Positions 18,217-25,639 of a stretch of 64,000 bases of DNA are shown here, piece by piece (position 1 is the stretch's first letter; every line of letters begins with the position of its first letter). The notes beneath the pieces are model-generated. The model was given only the letters and a program-made list of their open reading frames with translations, was not told the DNA's origin and did no database searches. The stretch lies in the NCBI RefSeq assembly GCF_000986785.1, contig NZ_LAYY01000013.1, positions 62,001-126,000 on the forward strand, given 5' to 3'. The position numbers and the translations under genes were made by a program. This DNA is from Mesobacillus campisalis (GTDB lineage Bacteria > Bacillota > Bacilli > Bacillales > Cytobacillaceae).

Positions 18217-20881
18217 AGGTGCCATTTCCATTGTTGCCTGTATCGTTACCTGTGCTGCCGCCTGTGCCGTTTCCATTGCTGTTTCCGTTTTCGGTGGCAG
18301 GGGTTTCTGTTGGTGTTTCTGTTTCTGTTTCTGTTTCTGTTTCGTCGGTTCCATCTGGTTCATCCTGGTTGTTGCCAGTTTCACTCTCGTTTTCTTGATT
18401 ATTGTCTTGCTCTTTTTCTTTCTCTTTCTCTTTTTCTTTTTCTTTGTCTGCATCTTTGTCTTTCTCTGCTTCTTTAGATCCTTCTTCAGCTTCAGGTCCC
18501 TCTTCTTCCGGAACAGCAGAAGGATCCGGTATTTGGATGCTGGTGCTTGCGGGGTCGCTTCGCTGGTCACCGCGGATGGCGGTTACCTTGAAGGTGTAAG
18601 TGCCGCCAGGAGAAGGATTGGCAATCTTCAAACCTGTTTCAGCTGTCGATTTCAACAGCTGTTCACCGCCGGAATCAAGGGAAGCACTTACTTCAAAACT
18701 TACCCCGCCCTGGGCTTTGTGTCCCCAGGTCAGAATGATTTCGTTGGTGGTTTCGTCGTATTTGGCGTTCAATTTATTCGGCGCATCCAGCTTTTCGAAT
18801 TTCTTCGATGTTTCAGCAGGTACATGGCCCTTAACGGCATATTCATACAGAATTTGGTCCTTTGGCGTGTACTCGCTGGCTAGTTTTGCAGGGATGGTCC
18901 CTCTTTCAATCGCTACCCTCACAACACTGTTTGGTGTGGTAAAGTCAGGTGTATCGATATTTTTGGAGACCTCCTGAATGATGTTTTTAAACAGGATCTG
19001 CGGTATTTTTTGCTGATATCCATCCGCCAGGAGGGCATTCTCTTTTGTTTCATATCCAGTCCAAATGGCAGCTGTATATCTGCTAGTGTAGCCTACAAAC
19101 CATGAGTCCGGTACAGCTCCATCAGGAATGTTCCATTTGCTTATTTGTTCGGAATCATAATTCGTTGTTCCCGTTTTTCCGGCTACGGGGAGGTGGGGGA
19201 TATTTGCCATGCCACCTGTTCCGTATGGAGAACTGACCGCGCTCTTTAACATGTCTGTAATCATAAAAGCAGTGTAATCCTTCATTGCTACTACTGATTC
19301 AGGTGTCATGTCGATTTCCGTCTTATCCCGGAGGACAATTTTTTTGACAGCATAAGGTTCTGTATAAAAACCGTTATTGCCGAATGCTGCATAGGCTCCC
19401 GCCATTTTTAGCGGAGACATCTCATAAGCACCAAGGGCTGCGGATTCGGTAATCGGATCAGGAAGGAATTCACCCAGTCCAAGGCCATCCGCGAAATCCC
19501 GGGCGTTATCGAGTCCGGCCGCCTGCAGGGCTTGAAGTGCAGGAATATTTCTGGACTTTGCCAAAGCTGTCCGCATCGTCATCGTTCCTTCATAACGATT
19601 ATTCCAGTTATTAATCGGCGTACCATTCGAATACTGATAAGGTTTATCTTCGAGCATATGGTAAGTACCCCAATTGAGGTGCTCAATGGCCGGTCCATAG
19701 TCGAGAATCGGCTTGATTGTCGAGCCAGTTTGACGCTTAAGGTCGGTGGCGTAATTCCACTCACGTGCACCTTTCTGGTTTCGTCCGCCTCCAATGGCAC
19801 GGATTTCCCCAGTCTGGGTGTCGAGAAGGGCAACACCAGCTTGTATCTGTTCGTTTGGATAGTTAATAATATCATTCGTATTTAGGGCATTCTCAACATA
19901 AGTCTGGGCATCGGGATCCAAGGTTGTATAAATTTCCAGTCCGTCGGAAAAGATATCAAAATCACCCTGCTGTTCGACTTCATCTATAACGCGGTCGACA
20001 AAGGCGTCGAATTCTTTTTCTTTCCGTTTTTCACGGTCTTCCTCTGCAATAAGGCTCGATGTAACCGGTATTGCAATTGCTTCCTTCATTTCCTGTTCTG
20101 AGATAAACCCATGCTGGTGCATCAGCCTTAAAACCGTGTTGCGCCGTTTTTCCGCTTTATCAGGGAAATTGAAAGGGTTATAGTTGTTCGGGCTTTGCGG
20201 CATGCCGGCAAGCAGGGCAGCTTCATGCAGTTCAACTTCCTGCAATGGCTTTCCGAAATAAATTTTTGAGGCTGTGGCGATTCCATGGCTATTTTCGGAC
20301 ATGAAGATTTTATTCACATACATTTCAAATATTTCTTCTTTTGTATACTTCTGCTCCAGCTGGAAAGCGAGCCAGGCTTCCTTGGCTTTCCGGTCAAGTG
20401 TTTTATCAAAGGACAAAAAGTAATTTTTCACAACCTGCTGTGTAATGGTGCTGGCGCCTTCTGCTCCAAACCCATCGGTGATATTGGCAAGCACGGCTCC
20501 GCCCAGGCGGATGGGGTCAATTCCATTATGTTGGTAGAATCGGACGTCCTCCGTGGCGATGACAGCATCCTTAACAACCTGTGGTATATCTTCAAAGGCA
20601 ATATAGTCCCTGTTTTCCGAACCTACTTCTCTTACAAGTTCACCATTCATGTCGTAGATTTTTGAAGAAATTGGATCCTTCAGCATAGACTCATCAAGTT
20701 TGGGGGTATCCTTGACCATAAATGCAAAGGTTGCTGCACCGGCCAGCAGGCCGACAATCCCAAAAATCACGAGTCCAAGAAATATCTTTTTAAATAATCC
20801 TTTTGTGGATTTCTTTTCACTAGGCTTACGTTTGCTGCTCTGTTTACGGCGTTCCTCTCTTGTTTGAGGCTTATCTGCCAT
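18215..20881 (-). CDS. ponA: Class A penicillin-binding protein (PBP1)
   Basis: This 888-aa bifunctional peptidoglycan synthase has a basic cytoplasmic tail, a transmembrane helix at about 31-56 and a GT51 glycosyltransferase domain with catalytic Glu111 in ATEDVRFYQH. The transpeptidase domain has S387-T-I-K390, S443-R-N445 and K569-T-G571. A fibronectin III-like domain (about 690-780) and a roughly 100-residue low-complexity tail rich in E/K, then T/E, then G/N complete it. The tail is encoded by short DNA repeats. recU lies just upstream in the same operon. Confidence 0.96.
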   Translation of the reverse strand: MADKPQTREERRKQSSKRKPSEKKSTKGLFKKIFLGLVIFGIVGLLAGAATFAFMVKDTPKLDESMLKDPISSKIYDMNGELVREVGSENRDYIAFEDIPQVVKDAVIATEDVRFYQHNGIDPIRLGGAVLANITDGFGAEGASTITQQVVKNYFLSFDKTLDRKAKEAWLAFQLEQKYTKEEIFEMYVNKIFMSENSHGIATASKIYFGKPLQEVELHEAALLAGMPQSPNNYNPFNFPDKAEKRRNTVLRLMHQHGFISEQEMKEAIAIPVTSSLIAEEDREKRKEKEFDAFVDRVIDEVEQQGDFDIFSDGLEIYTTLDPDAQTYVENALNTNDIINYPNEQIQAGVALLDTQTGEIRAIGGGRNQKGAREWNYATDLKRQTGSTIKPILDYGPAIEHLNWGTYHMLEDKPYQYSNGTPINNWNNRYEGTMTMRTALAKSRNIPALQALQAAGLDNARDFADGLGLGEFLPDPITESAALGAYEMSPLKMAGAYAAFGNNGFYTEPYAVKKIVLRDKTEIDMTPESVVAMKDYTAFMITDMLKSAVSSPYGTGGMANIPHLPVAGKTGTTNYDSEQISKWNIPDGAVPDSWFVGYTSRYTAAIWTGYETKENALLADGYQQKIPQILFKNIIQEVSKNIDTPDFTTPNSVVRVAIERGTIPAKLASEYTPKDQILYEYAVKGHVPAETSKKFEKLDAPNKLNAKYDETTNEIILTWGHKAQGGVSFEVSASLDSGGEQLLKSTAETGLKIANPSPGGTYTFKVTAIRGDQRSDPASTSIQIPDPSAVPEEEGPEAEEGSKEAEKDKDADKEKEKEKEKEKEQDNNQENESETGNNQDEPDGTDETETETETETPTETPATENGNSNGNGTGGSTGNDTGNNGNGT
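18315..18480 (-). repeat. Hexamer-type repeats in the ponA 3' end
   Basis: Four perfect tandem copies of GTTTCT (18315-18338, Thr-Glu repeats on the coding strand) and a CTTTTT/CTTTCT-rich tract (about 18407-18455, Lys-Glu repeats) encode the low-complexity tail of PBP1. Such tracts are prone to slippage, and any whole-hexamer change keeps the frame. Confidence 0.8.
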
Positions 20882-20921
20882 TTATATTTACCTTCCTTTC
20901 TAAAACATCGGAAAAATAAGC

Positions 20922-21536
20922 TTAACTAAGATTATAAAGATAATCTATAATCCGTAGATAGTCAATCCTTGGATGCAGCCCTATAGGAATGCGGTGGCCA
21001 AACATTTCCACTTCTTTTTTGGTTATGGATTTACGGCCGCCGTCCTGCATTCTCCTCCAAAAACCAAGAAGATGTCCTGCCTCAAGCAGGTAGACTTCTT
21101 CAAGGGATGTAAAACGTACAATCACAAAGCAGATCCCACTATGCTGGAGAACGGCTTCCATATGGCGAATTTGGTGTTCATGAAAGTTTTTTAATGGAAA
21201 AGAGGTCGCGAACTTTGTTTCCTTGGCCTCGAAATCAATGTACTTTCCTTTATAGACGCCATTATAGTCCGTAGTGGAGGCCTGTTTAAAATAGGCCTCC
21301 TTAATCACGGCTGCACTTCTTTTGGGGTAATCGACATGGACAATCTGGACTGGCGTGGGTTTCTTGTGAATGACAGCCATTTGCTGTTCCAAATAGTAAG
21401 CATTTGTTTCATTTAAATCTTCTTCAAGCGTCATCCCCCTGTTGCTGTATGCAAAATTTTTTCCTTGGCTCTTTTTTTGGGGAGCGTCTGTATTTTTGGG
21501 AATATAACGTTTCCCATTGGGATAATGGAAATTCAT
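20922..21536 (-). CDS. recU: Holliday junction resolvase RecU
   Basis: RecU (204 aa) cleaves four-way junctions in recombination and chromosome segregation. The nuclease core shows [43 protein letters not shown] (catalytic D/E/K residues) and FHEHQIRHM. The ATG at 21536 has a GAGGTG site with 6-base spacing and gives the B. subtilis-like N-terminus; the GTG at 21545 lies inside that site. It is cotranscribed with ponA, 40 bases downstream, as in other Bacilli. Confidence 0.95.
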   Translation of the reverse strand: MNFHYPNGKRYIPKNTDAPQKKSQGKNFAYSNRGMTLEEDLNETNAYYLEQQMAVIHKKPTPVQIVHVDYPKRSAAVIKEAYFKQASTTDYNGVYKGKYIDFEAKETKFATSFPLKNFHEHQIRHMEAVLQHSGICFVIVRFTSLEEVYLLEAGHLLGFWRRMQDGGRKSITKKEVEMFGHRIPIGLHPRIDYLRIIDYLYNLS

Positions 21537-21648
21537 ATATGGCACCTCGCAAACTACTTACCTATCATACCAAATCTTCCTCATATGTTGTTGAATAAAA
21601 AGCCCTAAATGAACTCACGCTAATAGGAAAAAGGCAGGAGGCTGGATA

Positions 21649-22638
21649 GTGATAGTACCAAGGAAAATATGGAAATCAACTAGCGAGGAAGACCTTCTTC
21701 TTCAAATCCGCCTCGAGACCAACAGGTTCAATATCGACAATATCTCGCGAACGGCTGCATATTTCGACTATTACCTAAAGCACCCCGATATGATTTGGGC
21801 GTTCCTGGCGAGCATGGTGTCACGGAATGGCGGCTATAATATGTGCGACCTTGAAGGGGAATGGTTTCCCAAAATCCTTGAGCCCCATGTATTGAGGATG
21901 CTTTTCCTGACTTATGAGCGTGCCAATTGGACCATTTTTTATGATGCCTATCCCCAATTGCTTTTATATCATTATTCGACGAAAATAGGGCGCCCAATGT
22001 TTCACCTATTGCCCATTCTGAATGTTTCTTCTTTTATGGAGAGGGAGTGGTGGAATTATTGGAAGACGAGGGATAAAAAGAGGCTTATGATTGCCCTTAT
22101 TGTGAACGAACAGAATGTCATACATGATTCCGTCATTGAGCATCATTTGTATCAGAAAAAAGTTTTTAATACTGTGATGTTCATGTTTCAGGATCTTTTG
22201 CATTTCAGCTCGGTGATTCTTCCAACCAGAAGGGGGATCCTTTATGGTGCCAGTGTGAACGGGTTTAAGTCTGTTCATAAACGAATCAACCTTGGCAAGA
22301 GGATTGCCGATATTTTGTTTCATCCGGATCTGTATCCCGGGTTTATTGATTTTGCACTCACAACGGAACATACGGGATCAAGACATGATTATGAACGGTA
22401 CTTGCCTATGTCCAAAAAACGGGATACACCTTTTTTAAGAGCTGCTTTTCCTATTGTCAGCCATCATTATAGGAGGCAGGAAGACTGGTATAACAATAGA
22501 AGCTTTAAAAGCAGGTGGATGGAGCAGGAAGTTCAGCATAGGCACTCCATTGAGCTTACGGAGTGGTTCCTGGAGAAACAGAAGCAGTTCCATAAGCTGA
22601 TCACTCTAAAGGAAATGACTTTGGATGGATGGGATTAG
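21649..22638 (+). CDS. yppC: YppC-like protein (DUF2515)
   Basis: The 329-aa protein is rich in aromatic and basic residues, with MVSRNGGYNMCDLEGEW near residues 57-73, a central ILPTRRGILYGASVNG and a basic C-terminus. It sits divergent from recU, where B. subtilis has yppC. The start is GTG at 21649 with GGCAGGAGG upstream. There are no clear membrane segments or catalytic motifs, and the function is unknown. Confidence 0.82.
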   Translation: MIVPRKIWKSTSEEDLLLQIRLETNRFNIDNISRTAAYFDYYLKHPDMIWAFLASMVSRNGGYNMCDLEGEWFPKILEPHVLRMLFLTYERANWTIFYDAYPQLLLYHYSTKIGRPMFHLLPILNVSSFMEREWWNYWKTRDKKRLMIALIVNEQNVIHDSVIEHHLYQKKVFNTVMFMFQDLLHFSSVILPTRRGILYGASVNGFKSVHKRINLGKRIADILFHPDLYPGFIDFALTTEHTGSRHDYERYLPMSKKRDTPFLRAAFPIVSHHYRRQEDWYNNRSFKSRWMEQEVQHRHSIELTEWFLEKQKQFHKLITLKEMTLDGWD

Positions 22639-22658
22639 GGCTTTTTGAACCTTTTCCA

Positions 22659-22691
22659 TAAAAAGAAGCAAGGGGCATCCCCTTGCTTCTT
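22659..22691 (-). terminator. Terminator of the 35-aa reverse gene
   Basis: A 13-bp perfect stem (AAGAAGCAAGGGG / CCCCTTGCTTCTT) with a 3-base loop has a T run only on the reverse strand. It directly follows the small reverse gene. Forward read-through from yppC would also meet it. Confidence 0.85.
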
Positions 22692-22798
22692 CAGGTTGAT
22701 GGACGATCCGGCCCTTCCAGCTTTTTGTCTCCGTAACCGGTTTTGCGCTCTTCCATTTGTTTCTGCTCTTGTTTATTGTCCTTTTCCTCGTTTTTCAA
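22691..22798 (-). CDS. Very small charged protein, 35 aa
   Basis: TTG at 22798 follows an ideal GGAGGTG with 6-base spacing and starts a 35-residue reading frame, MKNEEKDNKQEQKQMEERK followed by TGYGDKKLEGPDRPST, ending exactly at a reverse-strand terminator. The highly polar sequence and the xLEGPxRPST tail look like a small spore or stress protein, but I cannot assign a family with certainty. The RBS-gene-terminator architecture strongly supports expression. Confidence 0.7.
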   Translation of the reverse strand: MKNEEKDNKQEQKQMEERKTGYGDKKLEGPDRPST

Positions 22799-22978
22799 TG
22801 CTAACACCTCCGCTTGTTATTTTGTTCAAAACCCAGTATTTAATGCAGGAAGATTTCTGTCGAACAAACAGGTATTCCATATTCTTTGGCGAATACGTTC
22901 TAGTTTTGTCAAGTGCAGAGGAGTGGGGCAGCGGAGGGCGAATACTGTACATAACAAGTTCCGAAAGGGGTTACGCAT

Positions 22979-23245
22979 ATGAAAGCAGAAGGGCTGGAAA
23001 AAGAGGAAATTTTGATCATGCTGGCGGAATTGAACGATCGGCTTGTGGAACTGGAATATGATTTGCACTCCTCAATTGAAGGATTCAAAACACAATGGCA
23101 TGAAACCCAGGAAGCCCGGTATGAACAATGCGGGAAAAAACTGGCTGGCCTTGAAAAAAGCATGCTGTCTTTAGAGGAGGAGAGCAAAGGAATCGCCTTG
23201 GCTTATCCGGGAAATAAAGTTCCAAAGCTTGAACTGGGCTATTAA
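22979..23245 (+). CDS. Small coiled-coil protein in the yppD position
   Basis: An 88-aa acidic, Leu/Glu-rich protein is predicted helical, with MLAELNDRLVELEYDLHSS suggesting a coiled coil. AAAGGGG precedes the ATG by about 7 bases. It lies between yppC- and yppE-like genes, where B. subtilis has yppD, but I cannot confirm similarity. Function unknown. Confidence 0.65.
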   Translation: MKAEGLEKEEILIMLAELNDRLVELEYDLHSSIEGFKTQWHETQEARYEQCGKKLAGLEKSMLSLEEESKGIALAYPGNKVPKLELGY

Positions 23246-23313
23246 ACAAAATAAAATATATAACATCATTATAAAGTAGCCAAAGGCTGCTTTTATTTTT
23301 TGGAGGCTTAGAT

Positions 23314-23676
23314 ATGCATGGAAACCATAGGTTAAAAGAGCTTACTGAATTGATGTTACACTACAGCGGGTTTATCATGAACAGATTTGAACAGGCAAAG
23401 GGAACAGGGGAAAAAGGAGATTTTTTTGAGGAGGTAAAACCTTTTGCAGATGAAGTGAGGGTAAGGGCAGGCGAATGGAAAGCCGAGACGCTAGTCTGGC
23501 TTGAGCAAAACCCTCAGAGAAACCTTCATCCAAAACAGATTGATGCAACGGCCGACAATATTGAGATGGTATCCATTCAAGCCTTTTTCCCAGAAACGAG
23601 CAGGAAGAGATTCATGGGACATATCCAGTCCATTGACTATGTACTGCAATCGCTTTTGGATCTTATTAAGAAATAA
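23314..23676 (+). CDS. yppE: YppE family protein (DUF1798)
   Basis: A 120-aa all-helical protein with LHPKQIDATADNIEMVSIQAFFPETSRKRF, the characteristic central helix of the YppE bundle family. TGGAGGC precedes the ATG. Structures of the family show a helical bundle without a known activity. Confidence 0.8.
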   Translation: MHGNHRLKELTELMLHYSGFIMNRFEQAKGTGEKGDFFEEVKPFADEVRVRAGEWKAETLVWLEQNPQRNLHPKQIDATADNIEMVSIQAFFPETSRKRFMGHIQSIDYVLQSLLDLIKK

Positions 23677-23690
23677 GGGCAGAGTGCCAT

Positions 23691-23721
23691 AAAAAAAGAA
23701 AGTACCCTGGAATAGGGTACT
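23691..23721 (-). terminator. Terminator of yppF
   Basis: An 8-bp stem AGTACCCT / AGGGTACT with a 5-base loop is followed by TTCTTTTTTT on the reverse strand. It ends the yppF transcript. Confidence 0.8.
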
Positions 23722-23738
23722 CCTGCCTCAGCAGTGTA

Positions 23739-23936
23739 TCAGGAATTTTGATGAGCATTTTCCGGAGTATTGGCTGCTCCCCTTAGCTCCAGCTCACGAA
23801 CGAGTATACGGTAATCACTGAAGGAAATTTCGTTATGGACATAGGCCTTTTTGGCGAAGTCCAGCAAGTCATTCGCATGTTCAGGTGTGTGGTTCCTAAC
23901 CTGGATAAACTTCAATGTCAGTTCGTGAACGTTCAT
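23739..23936 (-). CDS. yppF: YppF family protein
   Basis: The 65-aa helical protein starts MNVHELTLKFIQVRNHTPEHA and contains FAKKAYVHNEISFSDYRILVRELE, matching B. subtilis YppF in size, position and pattern. The ATG at 23936 has AGGGAGGG upstream; the longer frame beginning at 24002 would run through that site. Function unknown. Confidence 0.82.
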   Translation of the reverse strand: MNVHELTLKFIQVRNHTPEHANDLLDFAKKAYVHNEISFSDYRILVRELELRGAANTPENAHQNS

Positions 23937-24126
23937 GTATTTTCCCTCCCTATATTTCATCATTATTTTAACATGGTTTGCAAAGCTTCTTTTATTTTCC
24001 AAATATTGAGATTTCAGACATCATTCTTCACGTTTAGACAAATAATGAAGAGATTTCCAACTGAATCACTCTTTGGGCAAATGCATCATAAGATGCTGTA
24101 GCGAAAAAATGAAGAGGAGGTTTTTC

Positions 24127-24678
24127 ATGTTTGGCAGGAAACAGAAGTTGCCATATCCTATCATCTATCCATATGCACCCCCTCCAGTATCCTTTCCTTC
24201 TGGCAATGGATACAGAAACTTACAGCCATCTCAACCGTATTATCATTATCAGCATCCTGGCTATCATCCATATATGGCAGGCGGAGGCACGATGAATCAT
24301 CAGAACATGCCTTTTGCTCCACAAGGGCCCATGGGCATCGCGATGGGGCAGTGGCAGGGGGGGAGCCATCCTTACGCCGACACACAGAATGTTGCGCAAA
24401 TGCTTTTTGATAACCCGCTGCAGCCGCCACAAAATCCTTCACCATATGGAGGGTTTTTGCCCGGAGGCCAACAGCCGCTTGCCAGCTTGCATCCTTATCC
24501 GCAGAATGCCTTTTTGCCCAAACAGACAGGCGGGTTCCAATCGGTCATGAATTCCTTTAAAAATCAGGAAGGGACACTGGATGTCAATAAGATGCTCGAT
24601 ACCGCAGGGCAGATGATGAATGCGGTAACCCAGGTCTCTTCAATGGTAAAAGGTCTAGGGGGAATATTAAAAGTATAG
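24127..24678 (+). CDS. yppG: YppG-like proline/glycine/tyrosine-rich protein
   Basis: A 183-aa protein of spore-coat-like composition: residues 9-60 are rich in Pro, Tyr and His (PYPIIYPYAPPP), the middle is Gly/Gln-rich, and the C-terminal 45 residues form a conserved helical part (KMLDTAGQMMNAVTQVSSMVKGLG). A GAGGAGG site precedes the ATG. A candidate sigma-K promoter (CACT, 16 bases, CATAAGATG at 24087-24095) lies upstream, consistent with mother-cell expression, but this is inference. It is longer than B. subtilis YppG. Confidence 0.75.
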   Translation: MFGRKQKLPYPIIYPYAPPPVSFPSGNGYRNLQPSQPYYHYQHPGYHPYMAGGGTMNHQNMPFAPQGPMGIAMGQWQGGSHPYADTQNVAQMLFDNPLQPPQNPSPYGGFLPGGQQPLASLHPYPQNAFLPKQTGGFQSVMNSFKNQEGTLDVNKMLDTAGQMMNAVTQVSSMVKGLGGILKV

Positions 24679-24710
24679 AAACAAGACATACTATATAATT
24701 TGTAATTTGC

Positions 24711-24748
24711 AAAAAGCCGCTGTCCAGAAGATAGACAGCGGCTTTTCC
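24711..24748. terminator. Terminator between yppG and the Crp/Fnr gene
   Basis: A 13-bp perfect stem (AAAAGCCGCTGTC / GACAGCGGCTTTT) with A/T tails on both sides can end both converging transcripts. Confidence 0.88.
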
Positions 24749-24755
24749 TTTAGCA

Positions 24756-25448
24756 TTATAGCAACTCTTCCAGCAGAACTTGAGGGTCCAGTATCAGGCT
24801 CCCTTTATCGTCTGTTTCGATCAGGTTTTCCTTTTTCATTTTGGTCAGCGTACGGCTGACTGTTTCACGGGTCGTGCCAATCATATTGGCCAGATCCTTG
24901 TTGGTGAACTCCGCTTTTAAACAAACCTTTCCGTCCTCTTGTTGGCTCCCGTGTTTGGATGCAAGCCTGATTAACAGCTTTATGATTTGCTCATACGTAT
25001 TGTTAAGGATTTGTTCTTCAAGCCGTTCTTGCAGATCAACGATTTTTTCGCCCAGCACCTTGAATACTTTAATGCTCAATTGCGGATTTTCAATCAGTAC
25101 ACGCTCAAAATGGGAGATTGGAATGGTGATGAGAGCTGAAGGTTCAAGCACTTCTGCATATGCAGGATATCCACCCTTGCGAAAGAAACCTACATGAGGA
25201 AACATTTCTCCCCCTTTTAAAATATTCACTATTTGTTCCCGGCCATTCACATCGCTTCTGTAAATCTTCACTTTTCCTTTATGAATAAAATACACATTTT
25301 CAATGGGGTCTCCCTGAAGAAAAACGTGGCTGTTTTTCTGCCATTCCCTGGAAATGGAGATGTCGGCGATTTTGGAAATCTCCATTTGGTCCAAGTCGCG
25401 GAATAAAGAATAGCTGGAGAGAAACTGTTCGATTTGATATTTGTTCAT
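24756..25448 (-). CDS. Crp/Fnr family transcription regulator
   Basis: The 230-aa protein has an N-terminal cyclic-nucleotide-type sensor fold (FLQGDPIENVYFIHKGKVKIY), a long dimer helix and a C-terminal winged helix with TNKDLANMIGTTRETVSRTL. It has a single cysteine, so the iron-sulfur cluster of B. subtilis Fnr is absent and the signal is unknown. The ATG at 25448 has AGGTGG upstream. An extended -10 (TG-T-TACAAT, 25493-25485) lies close by. A Crp/Fnr-type site occurs at 40,053 in this window. Confidence 0.88.
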   Translation of the reverse strand: MNKYQIEQFLSSYSLFRDLDQMEISKIADISISREWQKNSHVFLQGDPIENVYFIHKGKVKIYRSDVNGREQIVNILKGGEMFPHVGFFRKGGYPAYAEVLEPSALITIPISHFERVLIENPQLSIKVFKVLGEKIVDLQERLEEQILNNTYEQIIKLLIRLASKHGSQQEDGKVCLKAEFTNKDLANMIGTTRETVSRTLTKMKKENLIETDDKGSLILDPQVLLEELL

Positions 25449-25598
25449 TGTGTCCACCTCTCAATAAACAATGCTTCTTTCCCTATTGTAACAAAAAAAT
25501 GATCCACAGGAGTTGAAAGGTTGATTTTGAGTCTGGAAAAGAAATATCACGTCATGGAAAAAAATACAGTCACGAATTTTCTTTTAGTTCTTTTTGAA

Positions 25599-25612
25599 CG
25601 AACGCTTATTCG
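25599..25612. promoter_or_regulatory. Candidate LexA (SOS) box upstream of mrfA
   Basis: CGAAC-GCTT-ATTCG differs at one position from the Gram-positive LexA half-site consensus CGAAC-N4-GTTCG. It ends 27 bases before the mrfA start and overlaps the likely core promoter (TAAAAT at 25614 or TAGAAT at 25619). Confidence 0.6.
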
Positions 25613-25639
25613 CTAAAATAGAATTATTGAGGTGAAGAT

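Noticed and set aside
18395-18883. Phe/Ser-rich forward frames opposite the ponA tail
   Set aside because: They arise from the repetitive Glu/Lys codons of ponA on the other strand and have no start signals.
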